A stretch of DNA of 64,000 bases. Source: Bostrychus sinensis (Eukaryota; Chordata; Actinopteri; Gobiiformes; Eleotridae). The stretch is from assembly GCA_020698575.1 (NCBI GenBank), contig CM036239.1, positions 15,278,263 through 15,342,262 of the forward strand. The letters run 5' to 3'. The position numbers were made by a program, and so were the translations under genes. A model generated the notes under the pieces. The model saw only the letters and a program-made list of their open reading frames with translations. It had not been told where the DNA came from and ran no database searches. This document shows positions 22,010-34,000 of the stretch, one piece after another (the first letter of the stretch is position 1; every line of letters starts with the position of its first letter).

Positions 22010-25000
22010 TTATTTTCTGAACTGGGCAACTGGAGCAGGGACTTTGATGTCCTGTCCCTTCTCTAGCTTCTTTTCACAGTCAATCAGGTAGTTGACCCCA
22101 TCCACCAAAAGCTGGACCAACTCCACCTTAACACAAATTACATATAGTCAGTTTAAACGCTACAGTGTTGACAGTTTTTAAGCATCTTGGTAATCAAAGT
22201 TCACCTCAGATTTGCCCAGGCGATCATTATTAGAGATATCAAACACATCTCCTGTGGCAGCTGTGTCCACGCCCCCAGTGCCTCTTTTCTGCAGCCTCAG
22301 GTTGTTGAGGATTTTGGAGAAACGTGGGTCCTACATAGCAATGTAAGATGAATTGTTTTTATCAAGGTTAATTAGATATAAAAGTGATATAAAAGGTTTG
22401 GGATTTCACTGATTACTATACTGAAAAAAGCTTCCTGAAACATAACTTATTACTTGATTTCTGGGAATAGGATGCCACAGCATGTGTGTTACCTTGCTAA
22501 GTTTTGGCAGCCGAACATGCACTCCTGCTCTAAGACCAGTGCCTAAATTGGAGGGACATGTCAGGATGTATCCAAGATGCTCGTTCCACATGAATTCCCA
22601 ACCTCTCTCCTGGATCAGATGCTCTACCTTTGGGACATAACACTTTAAGTTGGCCATCAATATATAGATGTGGGCATTCTTTTTACTTTGCATAAAACTT
22701 TATGAGCTGTATGTTTCAATCCATTGTACCTGTTTGAGTCCTCTGCAGAACCTCTCAAACACCCTCTTCATGTTGCCACCCTTTTCCATGGAGATGACTC
22801 TGGTGTGGTCCTCCTCATTGATCCAGATCAGGAAGGTTTTCTCATTGTTGTGCCTGAGGAGAACAGCGAGGGCAGCTAAATAGAGAACTCTTGAGGTAAA
22901 ACTGCTGCCATTACTGAGCATGACTCATGACAGTAATAGAGGAACTCATTTAATAGACATGTGCACACTCAAACTTTTAAAAGTCAAAACTGCTTTGAAA
23001 GACTGAAATTCTTGTCAGAATGTCACACTGAAAACTACATGCAGCAGAGCACAATATGCCCACCCTACCAGATGCCTCTGGCGTCTGGCCAGTCTCTGGC
23101 CATAAAGGCACAAGTCAACAATGGAGACACAGGCTTGTCAAACAGGAAGTGGTCCTGGGATCAGTGGAGAGGGGTAGAGACAGGTTGACAGAGGTAGCAG
23201 AAGTAACAGGGTGTAAACATCTCAACTCAGTTTAAGCCACAGGGTAAGGTCTACAAAAATTCAGCAAGACGTTTTAATGTCACAACTATATGATAAACAT
23301 CCCTATTTTCTTTTTCTGCATTGTCCAATGGGGTAAAGAAGGAATGACACTGTTTTGGCCTTACCAGATCCCCCTAGCATCAGGCCAGTCCCGGGCCATG
23401 AAGGCCGAGGTAAGCAATGGTGACACAGGTTTGTCAAAAAGAAAGTGATCCTGGCAGCATGGATGTGTCAGAGGAAAAAGATGAAGCATGGTATTCATCT
23501 CTATGGCAAGATCTTTTTGTATAGGCTGCATATTTGACAGACTTTTAACGCACTGTTTACTAGTGGATTATTAAAAATGGTTGGATAAAAGTGAGGGAAG
23601 ATATTTATCTATCTGTGTATATCTGTATCATTCTGTCTGTCTTACATCAATCAGCTGCTGCTGCTCCTGCTCTGTCATGTCTCCCAGGCTGTAGTAGTGT
23701 CCAGCCAGGTCGTCTTTCAAACCGGCTAAAGCGGTCACAACCACACGCTCCACCTCGCGCCGCTCAGCTCTAGAGCAGGCTGGAGGCAGGCTTAGTCCAC
23801 GGATACTACGTCCCGTCCGGACACGAGATGACAACACATAGTTCTCATCAAACATGCCATTGGTTATCTAAGGAAGAGACAATTATCAGTTGATTGGCAC
23901 TGTAGATGGATTGACACATGTCTGTCTTGTAAAAAAAAAAGGCACCTTGGATGCATCCAGGTCAGTTGGATGTATCATGGTTTTTGGATCATAGCCATGA
24001 TGTCTGTCGATGATGACTGGGGTAAAGAGATCAGCGAATACCTAGAGAAAAGGTTAATACAAAAATTTAGACAAAGTGACTGAAACATGGCACCACAGCC
24101 TCTACAGAATGAACTTCTCTGACCTCATAGCTTTCCTCGTCACCAGCAACGCAGCCCACCGTCTTGATAAAGGGATGACCAGGGTTGTCCACTCCTGTTT
24201 GAATGCACTGATCCAGGGTCCAGTTGTTTGGAGTGAGCTTGTCTCTCAGTTTGGCATAAATAGCTGGAGTCAGGGCTGAAGCCATGCAGTTGTTATGTTT
24301 CCTCAGATCTGGGTAGTCAGAGCTGCAGCACCGACCAGATGGAAAATTAATTTGGATGATGTCCAAGTCAGTGAAACCCTATGTCTTTACATTCTGAATG
24401 ATTTGTTTTGGAGTTGTAAGGTAATTTCTACATTTGAAACTAAAGCTATGGCTGTGATCAGAAAACAATGCAGGGCCTGCTACAAAAATTGTTTTTGTTT
24501 GTGGCATAAACAATAATACACCAAATGCCAAAACAACAGAGACATCACCTGGACACAGGCCATGTCCTTTTCATTATAATAATAAACATGTAGGAAGGGA
24601 AGGGAAGACAAAAATCTGAAAATGGAAAGTGTAGTGGCATTGAGAGTAAGTCAAAGGCAACTCAGATGAAATCTGAGAATGTCAATGATCCTGTAGGACT
24701 GTGACTGGGCTACTGCTGTGACCCTGGAGCTTTTTACTCAGATGTTCACTCAAGGCACATATACAAATGTCTATAGAAGATCAAATTAAGCAATATATAT
24801 ATTTACTGTATATATACAGACTTACTTTCCTAGTGTGTAGCTGATGTCATTGTTTTCTTTTGCTTTTTGTGGAGACAGAAAGTCAAGAGTTTTGAAATAG
24901 ACTGGAGGTATTAGGCATGTAGATTTGGATGCGTGAACCATGCCTGGAATTTTATGTGTATCCTCTGCAACTTGTGTCAATGATTGTGTATAGTGTGTGT

Positions 25001-25168
25001 GTGTGTGTGTGTGTGTCACCTGGGAGGATACAGCTTCTTTTTTGCCTCAGCAGACAAAGAGCCACTTTCATTTAACAGAAACCCAGTTGCTATTGTTCCA
25101 GCACCCAGGCCAGCCAACAGGACTGCCCTGTTACGGCCTGAAATCAGCCGCGTAAAAGAACTTGCCAT
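22010..25168 (-). CDS. ckmt2: Sarcomeric mitochondrial creatine kinase, with a duplicated exon
   Basis: This intermembrane-space enzyme transfers phosphate from ATP to creatine next to the nucleotide translocase in muscle. Exons: 25020-25168, 24124-24322, 23946-24041, 23646-23867, then either 23365-23450 or 23069-23154, then 22730-22853, 22493-22627, 22205-22330, 22010-22126. With one of the alternative exons it is 417 aa (human 419). The N-terminus MASSFTRLISGRNR is a basic transit peptide. The kinase shows YVLSSRVRTGRSIRGLSLPP, WINEEDHTRVISMEKGGNM and the catalytic Cys316 in LTCPSNLGTG. The lysine-rich tail (KKLEKGQDIKVP) fits cardiolipin binding. VRLPKLSK, the N-terminus and the rasgrf2 neighbour favour CKMT2 over CKMT1. 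A 5' UTR exon lies near 26.34 kb. Introns hold a CA repeat just after exon 1 but otherwise nothing. Confidence 0.93.
23069..23154 (-). CDS. ckmt2: ckmt2 alternative exon 5, Cys version (downstream copy)
   Basis: This 86-nt exon encodes DHFLFDKPVSPLLT, then CAFMARDWPDARGIW. It is preceded by a pyrimidine-rich CCACTGATCCCAG acceptor and followed by a GTAGGG donor. It has the same length and phase as the copy at 23,365-23,450. Residue 237 is Cys here, as I recall for human CKMT2. Joining into 22,730-22,853 restores the frame (86 + 124 = 210). Confidence 0.88.
23365..23450 (-). CDS. ckmt2: ckmt2 alternative exon 5, Ser version (upstream copy)
   Basis: This 86-nt exon encodes the same residues as the downstream copy except Ser at position 237. 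It has a CATGCTGCCAG acceptor and a strong GTAAGG donor. By my count about 18 of 86 bases differ from the other copy, almost all at silent positions, so both copies appear to be under protein-level selection. The 210-bp intron between them is large enough to splice. Confidence 0.88.
24992..25017. repeat. (TG)n microsatellite beside the ckmt2 exon 1 donor
   Basis: About 13 TG units. In the ckmt2 transcript this is a CA repeat starting 4-5 nt after the 5' splice site (GTGACACACA). Confidence 0.9.
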
Positions 25169-26342
25169 CCTTCTTCTTTTTTGGGTGCCTGTAGCCAAAG
25201 AGCTGGAAATAAAAGCAACATGTATTCATGATATGTGCAAAGGGTGGGCAGAATTGTCCGTCTGGTTGAGTACAGTAACAAGCTTAGTGGTGGGGGATGG
25301 GCAGATGCTCTTAGTGTCTTTAGCCTCATTACCACCAAACATACAAAATGACAAAGATGCCTGGTTTTACTAATGCTCTAGAAAAAATAAATAAATAAAA
25401 TTATTCAATTTTTCAAAGAAATATCTTACAAAGGGCTTGTGACATATTTCATATTTTTTATTCACTCCAAATATACAGTATATGTTATTTTTTTCTATGG
25501 TTCTGTTGAAATACATTAAGACGTGCAATAAAGTTTAATTTGTTGACCTGTAGTAATATTGCTTTCAGTTTGTATTTACATTTTTTGTTAAATTAGATAC
25601 TTGAGCCGCTCCTGTTTGTCCTTCACAGAGGATGTGTCATCTCTTTGACTATCTCTTATTTTAGAGAAAGGACATCATTACTCCTGTTAATCCCAGTTTG
25701 AGCTGTTGAGCGGGTCCTTGCTCAGCCCTTCAAGGTGGGACACTCTGCCCTTTTTATAGAGGATGAAGTTTACAAAGTTTTTGAGTCATTTTTTGTAGTC
25801 TTTTTTTAGTTTGCTTTACTTTTTAAATGTACACCAATGAACTCTAGCAGTTCAGTGGTGATATTTATAGATCACTGTGGGCTACATGCAACTGGGCTGT
25901 AGTGCCAAGAACCAAACCATCTCTGGCTCACAACTCAGTGACATTCTGAACCTGTTACTGGACCAGACCCTCGTGACACAGGGCAGAGAGGGGGAGGTAC
26001 AGAGCAGGAGGGAGGAGTTAGCCATGACAAATCGGTCTTTTTCGAAGTTCTATATTTTACAGATAAAGTTGAACAAAATTTTTTTAAATTTGCCCCATGC
26101 CAGAGGATCATCTGGGATTGCATGATCTTTCACACCTAAAACAAGAAGTATAAAAGTCCTCAATAACACTTCTACTTATGAGCTAAGTTACTAACTAAAA
26201 TACACAAATGATAAAGGTATAGGTGGATCTTTTATCATTTATACATCTTGTTCTCACTGCATCACATAATTATTTGATAATAAAATTAAATGATAAAATT
26301 ATAGGGCAGTTAGCATAAAAGAAAATCGAGGAAGTACAATAC

Positions 26343-26460
26343 CTGTGGAGTGCTGCTCAGCCTCTTGCAGGAGGTCTCCTGTTAAAGAGCTTTTCAGCTG
26401 CCTAACATGGGGACTCCGCCCCCGCACTGAGGATTATATTCTTGAAGCCAATCACAGATA
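26343..26460 (-). promoter_or_regulatory. ckmt2: Candidate ckmt2 first (non-coding) exon and promoter
   Basis: A donor CACAG|GTATTG lies at 26,341-26,343, and a matching acceptor TTTCCAG lies at 25,203-25,209, above the start codon. Upstream on the minus strand are an E-box CAGCTG (26,395-26,400), a TATA-like AATATAAT (26,433-26,440) and an inverted CCAAT (26,448-26,452). E-boxes fit a muscle gene. The start site near 26,405 is inferred. Confidence 0.5.
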
Positions 26461-28055
26461 ACTATACAGGAAGGTCTGAGCACAGCCAGGGTGCAATATT
26501 GCTGTCCTCTTTAACCTTGATAATTTGCAGCCATTGGTTCTAATGTTCCTCTTCAGAAATGTCTCCTTTGGTCCACCATAAACTCTTACGCATACATAAA
26601 AATAATTACAGTTTCAGCTTTTATTTTCAGCTTCAAAGTTTATACAGTATCTGCACAGTGTACAAGGAACTCAATGGAAAAAAACAATATTAATAATAAT
26701 AAATTGTGACAAAAGTAAGAAAGTAATAATTTTAAATATGAGTGCACTCAAATAAACAAAAAAGCTAAATGTAAAGTACAGGGATGACTAAAGAGCAGAG
26801 AATCATGCTGTAAACAAGTTTAGAGCCTACTGACATTCTTTACAAAGATAAGACATTTTTTCCAGTACAAGCAACAGTTTAAATATAAAAATGACAGTAT
26901 CATATTATTGATAAATGTAAAAGGAATGTGTCTTAGATTGTGTAAGAAACCTTTAGGGTCACTGCTTAGACCAAATCTGAAAAAAACTTTTCACTTCTCA
27001 CTTTTTGCAGCCAGTGGTTGTCAAGAACAAAAATTAACCAGTATCTTAGAACTGCAATTTTTATTTGGAGTGATATCTTCTGACATGCAAACCAAGAGAC
27101 ATTATGAGATATTTCACAGCCCATACAAATAAATTAATATTGTAATTTTTATTAAACCTGAGAAGAAATTATGTGGCAGTTGGTCACATCACTTGTTGGA
27201 TATAAAAAATAAACATAAAGGATTTATAAATCCTGGCTTAATGTGACAACATGTAAAAGTTGCCACCAAGATAAATTCTCTTTTTACATCAAGTAAACAT
27301 TGGTTGTTTAATTCTCCAGCATTAAAACAATGTGTACATCTCACAGAAACAAGGACGGAAATTTTACCACACCCTATAGGCCAATGCAACCATAGGATAC
27401 TGTGTACTACGCAGGCATTTTGTTTGGTATTTACAGTGTGTTACCACCAACTATTTCCCTCTAGTGTCATACCAAAACTGAAAATATTCATAGTCATAAC
27501 CATGTGCTCATTTGGTTGTGTTATGTACAGTATTTATACAGACTGTCTTATTTTGTATGATAAATAGTAATGCAATATTAATTCAAAAAGGCACATTTTA
27601 ATAATAATAATGTATCTGTCTTGTAGCGCTTTTCTAGACTCTCATGTTGCTTTACAGTGAGGTGTGTTATTCAGTTACTCCTTAGTCACACACGTGGTGG
27701 TGAGTTAATTCTGTAGCCACAGCTGACCGAGAAGTAGCTGCCAATCTGCACCTACAGCCTCTCCGACCACCAAAGACACAATCACATGCATACAATCATG
27801 CACCAGAGCCAAAGACACTGGAGGCAAGGTGGGTGAAGTGTCTTGCCCAAGGAGACAATGGCAGTATGTAGAGCTGGTAGCAGGGATCAATCAGCCAACC
27901 TCTCAGTTAGTGGGTGAACAGCTATACCTACTGAGTTACTGATGCCCGTTTTCACCCGAGATCTTTGAGTTATGAAGGCGACAACACTTTCCTTTACTCT
28001 CTGCTATCACTGTCACAGTGTCACAGTGTCTTTTTGTTATGGATCGGAATTATTC
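26461..28055. other. ckmt2 upstream and rasgrf2 3' flank
   Basis: AT-rich DNA with one interspersed repeat (27,600-27,950). The rasgrf2 3' UTR must lie in the right part. No coding signal seen. Confidence 0.5.
27600..27950. repeat. Teleost interspersed repeat, copy 2
   Basis: It shares its motif order with 14,325-14,540: GCGCTTTTCTAGACTCTCA, TTACTCCTTAGTCACAC, GTGGTGGTGAGTTAATTCTG, CCACCAAAGACACAATCA, TGTCTTGCCCAAGGAGACA. This copy is longer and retains a right end (GTGGGTGAACAGCTATACCTACTGAGTTACTG). Confidence 0.55.
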
Positions 28056-31000
28056 TCAGCTTGGGGGGACACGAGGTTCAATGTTCAGTGAGAGCTCATA
28101 GAGTGTGTCTTCATCCATCACCAGTGATTTATCCAGGAGGAACTGTGTCACCTAGAACATGAGAAAAAGAGAATATTGTTTGTGTTAAAAATGTTTATTT
28201 ATTACACTCCAGGTCAGACTAGCAGAAATACATTAACATTATGATACCTTTGGTTGGTGCTCTATCCTGTAAGGGGCTTGCTGGAACTGACGAATCTCTC
28301 GGATAATATGAGAAATCTGGTAGCGATGCAAAGATCCAATCAGGCATCAGGATGAGTCATTTAAAGTTGAGAAAACAACAGATTTATTTACCATCCTCAT
28401 CTTGGAGAAGTTCACCAAACCATCTTCAGTGAAATTAGGCGTTCCCTCCTCAATAAAAGCCAAGTCTGTGAGGTACATGCCCAAATATGGGACACATGGC
28501 GGGTTACAGCTGCACATAGAAAACAATATTGTCAATTTTAAGTATGAATTGCATCTAAACAATGACAATAAAAATGTCTTACTTTTTAAGTGTTTCTCTG
28601 AGATTTTTGAACCTTCCTTCTGATGACACTGTCTTCTGCAGCCTGTCCATGAGTGCCTTGGTCTAAGAAATATGATTTAGACTTTAAAGACCCTGTAAGC
28701 AGCATGCGCTCGTACTGGTTTGAAAACTGTACTGCACTCTAAATCAAAACAATGATCTCTTCTCTGATTGGATGCACAGCAATGCAGTTTTAGAACCAAA
28801 ACAAAAAAATGTAAACAAAAACAACTTGGCTATTATGTAAAACATTTTTAATTGTTAATGACTCAACTGTACCATTGTTATCAGTAAAACTAATGATTGA
28901 TTTAAACATGTTTACATCAAATCTTGACACACATTTAGGTATTTTTCATGAAATATAAGAAATCTACAGCCTACTGCTCATAGCACTTTTAATGACACAC
29001 GGAGCCAAACCTGCTTGCACACTTTGGCCCATGTCTTTTTCAGCCTGTAGATGGCGCTGCGGTTAAGGGCAGACGTGATCTCCAGAACACCGTTGTAGTT
29101 GTTGAGGCAGCGGCAGATATCAGCCACAGCTAACCACTTCTCTATGGAGCTGGCTCTGGAGCCCACATCTGTATGAGCCATTATCTCAGAGGCCACCAGG
29201 TTACTCATCTGAGGACAGAGGAACTAACTTAGATCTCATAGCATTATGTACAATATATTTTTATGTGTAAAAACTTACTACTTGACCATTTACTGTGTTT
29301 CTTGGTTGCCTCTGTAGTGTAGTGTGACAGACCTTGTGGTATTTGGTATTTACACACTCACAGACAACATCACAAATAAGAATCTTACCTCATTAAAATG
29401 CTGGCTAGTTTTCATGATGAATGGGGTGCGCTCTGTCTTGTCGGCCTTCATCCAGCCCTGACCCAGAAACTCTCTACAGAATACAGTACAATCTCATGTC
29501 ATTATGTAAATAGTGAGTGGACAAAGTTTTTATTAAAAAAAAAAAAAAAAAAAAAGGCAACATGTTATGTTATTTACCACTGTAGTTTAAACTTTGCAAC
29601 AGCCACTAGATTAAGTATAGTGAATGTACAATGACATCAGTTATTACAATGCATTTAGAATATTTACAGGTTTGTATCTAAAATTCCCCATTTGTACATT
29701 ATGAAAGTTATTCTCAACCTTACGTTTGGGATGATTTGGTGCACTCGACATTGTACTCACTCATAAGGAATACTCCTGAACACTATGTAGTCCAGCAGCG
29801 TAATTTGTTCTGCAAGCTCCATTGCAGAGAGTGATTCAAAACATTCAGTCCTGGGACTCTCTGCCTACAGTCAGACAAACACACACATATGGTTACAGGG
29901 TATATATATTCACACAATTAGGGTTTTAACATACATCACAACGCTACACACTAAACTACAGAACCACGTGTTTAGTGTGAGCAGTCAGTGAAGCCACATA
30001 CGCCAAGAAACCAGAGGTGAGGGTCCTGCCACAAGACTAAAAACTAATCATGGTTAATTACAGCAAGAGAAAAAAGTGCTTTTTTACCACAATGAAGTGA
30101 AGTAGTGGACAGCTTTTCTGCATCAAAGATAGATCATTGTCAATAATTACTTGATGGATACAACATTTGGACACGGTCTTGTATGGAAAACCTTTTGAGT
30201 AGTATTTCTATTGAGGCTTTAAATACTAACCATCTGTAATATGTCTTCAATCTTAAGCTGTGCATCATCTTGATCTTCTTGAGAAAGAGCACTGGAACCA
30301 AGTCAAAACAATATAACTTGTATGTAATTCTCATTCAGATTAAACCATCATTTCATTGATTGTAAGCTGTTTTATGGGCAATACCTTAATATATTTGTAG
30401 TCGCTTTCCTCTCCTGTGGCAGTAGATCTGGGTCTTTCAACACTTCTTCCAATAGACAAACTACCCCCATCTTAAGTTCACTGTTCATGTCAAAATCCTG
30501 AAAAAACAAACAAATACAAAAATATATATTTTTTATTATTTGCGAAGGACAATATTTTTAAGTAGTATCTTACATTATCTACCTAAAAATGCTCTATTGC
30601 ACAAATTTTGTATCATAGTCCTTTGTACATTCATTGCTAATAATAAATAATTGTATTGGGATAGGAAAATACTGACTCTTTTATATTTTTTTCTGCGACA
30701 ACCATAAACAAAAAGCTTCACATATTATATCATATTCATAGGTCTTTCACATCCCTCGGGATATTGACCTTTCACTATGCGTCCTGGGTAGGCGCAGGGA
30801 CACACGGGGGGCTGTGGTGATAAAAACAGATATCAACAAAGGTGGGCTGCTAAAGTTCACTTCCCTGTCTGACTTTAGGTCAGACCTTGTACAGCTAATG
30901 AGCAACAAAAATAAGCTGGAAATGGTGCCCTGACAAACTGCGAAAGCTTTTGATCTCACATAAGCCTTTAGTGAAATGCAGAGTTACAGTTGTGAGCTTA

Positions 31001-34000
31001 CCTGGGAGTGCTTTGACACCCAATGCCGCAAAACATTCAGGACTCTGTTGGTGGCAGCTCTGCGAATGATGAATTCTTTGTCACAAGTTTTTTCTGAGCT
31101 GCTAAAGCCTAGAAAAAAAAGTAGGTTTGAACAGCTGTGCATATGACAACTGAAAGTGTTCTATCTGCACTCTTCTCTTTTAATTTAATTTTAAATTGAT
31201 TCTTCATTATACTCTTTAAATTTGATTTTATTTTTTTAATTGTGTTTTGTACTTTTAAATTTGCCTTTTTTTCTTTTCTGTAAAGCAGTTTGAATTGCTC
31301 AGTGTATGAATTGTGCTATACAAATAAACTTGCCTTGCCTATTTTAATTTTTGGTTTAAAATCATGTGTTTTTGTCATGCCCTCATTGTAGGAACACAGT
31401 ACTTAAATATATCAGATGCAGTAAAGTAGTACTACTTCACAAACATCAAAATAAAAACACAAGACCTCAGTGACAGATTCAGTCTCTTCTACTGCACCAG
31501 TTTGTTAATTTCATTTGGAATCAGTAAAATCTCTCACATTTAACACAATAATGCACAATAATGAGTTGTCGAGTTATGAGTTGTCTGGAATACTTTTATT
31601 TTTTTACTTGCAAGTACATTTAAAAGTCAGTACTTTTATACTTCTACCTCACTAGAATTTTTAAGGTGATATTTTTACTTTTACTTAAGTACATTTTTTC
31701 TCCTTTATCTGTACGTAAAGATATTGAGTATGTCTTCTGCCACTGAGGAGTTGTAGCAGTAGTACTAATATGAGCAGTTGTCATACATATTAGTAGTTGT
31801 AGCCGTATAGTACTAGTGCAGCTATAGTGATATTTGTAGTAGTAGTAGCAGCACCAGTAGTAGTAAGTACTTTCTACTTAAGTAGATACCACACTTAATA
31901 TGTTTTTATGTACACTCAAGAAATACTTTTGTGGCATACTTTTACTTCTACTTGAGTAACAATATTTTTGTCACTGCTTTTACTTGAGTACAGATTTTGA
32001 GAACTTCTTCCACCTTTGTATTCTGAGCAGATGTACAGTGCTTACCCTGGGAGCTGCTGTGGCTGGCAGCAGCAGTGGCAATAGCAAAAGCTGAAGCTGG
32101 TGACATTGTGCAGCGTGAATTGTCTCCCGAAGTCACTGCAACAACACAATTAAAGCATCCTCAGACAAAGGTGTAGATGATGCTGTCTGTGTTTATGTAG
32201 GAAACAGAGCTACCTCCTCCTTGTCGATAACGCAGATGTCTGGGTGTTGAAGGTGAACGGCAGGGCGACATGTCACCTGATTCGCTGCTTACCGCAGATT
32301 CAGGAATGAACTTGTCAAGCGATACTGACTCTAGAACAGCTGTCAATAATCACAATGATAGGTGTGTCAACATGGAGTGGATCAAGCTCATGTCTTATGG
32401 AGTAAAGGCTGATAGATACAGTGATATGTAAAGGTTTAGGCACCCCTGACAATTATAATTATTTTAATTTATAAGTTGTTGAGCATTTGGATCAGCAACT
32501 TCATTCTGATATACTGTACTGTATAATACCTTATGGATACAACAATATTTCCTTAGGGAAATTAGAATTTAAAAAAAAATGCAATATGCACCATAATAAA
32601 TTTAGACAGCTGCAAAAGTTTGGGGACCCCCCCAAAAAATTTAATAAATATTTAGTTGAGCCTCCTTTTGCAAAAAACAGCCTCTAAATGATTTCTATAG
32701 GCTCTGACAGTGTCTGGATTCTGGATGGAGGTATTTTTGACCATTTCTCCTGACTAAACATCTCCACTTCAGTTAGATTTGATGGCTTCCAAGCATGGAC
32801 AGCCCTTTTTAAATCGACTCATAGATTTTCAGTGATATTCAAGTCTGGGGACTGCGATGGCCGCTCCATAACTTTATACTCTCTGCATCAATGCTGCTTC
32901 ACTAAAACTGTTGTTAGGAAAACACCCTAGAACTCAGATGTCATTAGAAAATGAATGACATACCTCTGTGACCTTTTTTTGTGAAGACAGAGGAAATTAT
33001 TATGCAACCTCAGAGGGGTGCCCAAATTTTTACATATGGCTGTATTTAAAAGAAAGTAGTTAATGGAAGAAATTGTTATTAATGTATTAATGGTGGGAAA
33101 TCTATATTAATACATTACTCCTTCACATTGCTTAGCTTTGGACTTAAATATACACAATGTAGGTAAATGTTACTTAAACTGTATTTGCCTCTTTGAAACT
33201 GTTGGTGAATAATACTCCTAAATGTAAATGGCTGCTAACTGTGTGCCTACTCGTGTGCTGCTGGTCATGTGGGAGGACAGAGTGCCATTACACATACCCC
33301 TGCGGATGCTACGTCTCAGCTTCCCACAGAAGGCATCGATACGAGGCAGCTCTCCACTGATGTCGTCCCCTGCAGCTGGGCTCAACTCTGGGGAACTGGG
33401 ACCGCGGCTGAGGTCCAGAGGGGCCTTGGTGCAGAAGGGGGGTGGAGAGGACACCCCTGAGGCCTGGGGCAGGCTGGGAGAGCGCTTGGCAGTGGGTGGA
33501 GGAGAGGAGAAGCCTGAAGGCAGTCTGGTGATCATGGGCGGGGGAGAGGAGATGCCAGGACAATGACTAGATGTAGGAGAATTTGCTGCAGACAAAGACG
33601 GGGTGGTGGTCAGGTCCAGGGCCGCAGCCTTTGGACCGATTGGGGAGCTGAGTGAGAGCTTACGGCTGTGCACAGGAGAGGACGTCCGAGAGGGGATGGA
33701 CAGAGGAGGAGGAGAGGAGAACTTGCGGCACAGTCTTGGAGATTTGTTGTTCAAGGGGTCAGTTCCCCATGCTCCCTGGTTAGTGGCAAAGAACAGCTCC
33801 AGTGACCTGAAAAAAAAAAACAGTTGCCTTGTAGCTTTGTTGCGAACAGTGGTGCTAGGTAAAGAGCCAGTCCTTGTAACAGTATTTACTTGGACTGGTC
33901 CAGGGCAAGCTGAGTGATCTTCAGACTGTAGTCAGGACAAAGTGACATAACGGACAGACGGTCGCAAGAATGTTGCTCAATCCTGAGATGGTGACAGAAA

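Noticed and set aside
30747..30959. 70-codon minus-strand frame in a rasgrf2 intron
   Set aside because: It has a tempting basic, Ser-rich composition, but it sits between well-matched rasgrf2 exons without splice sites in phase.
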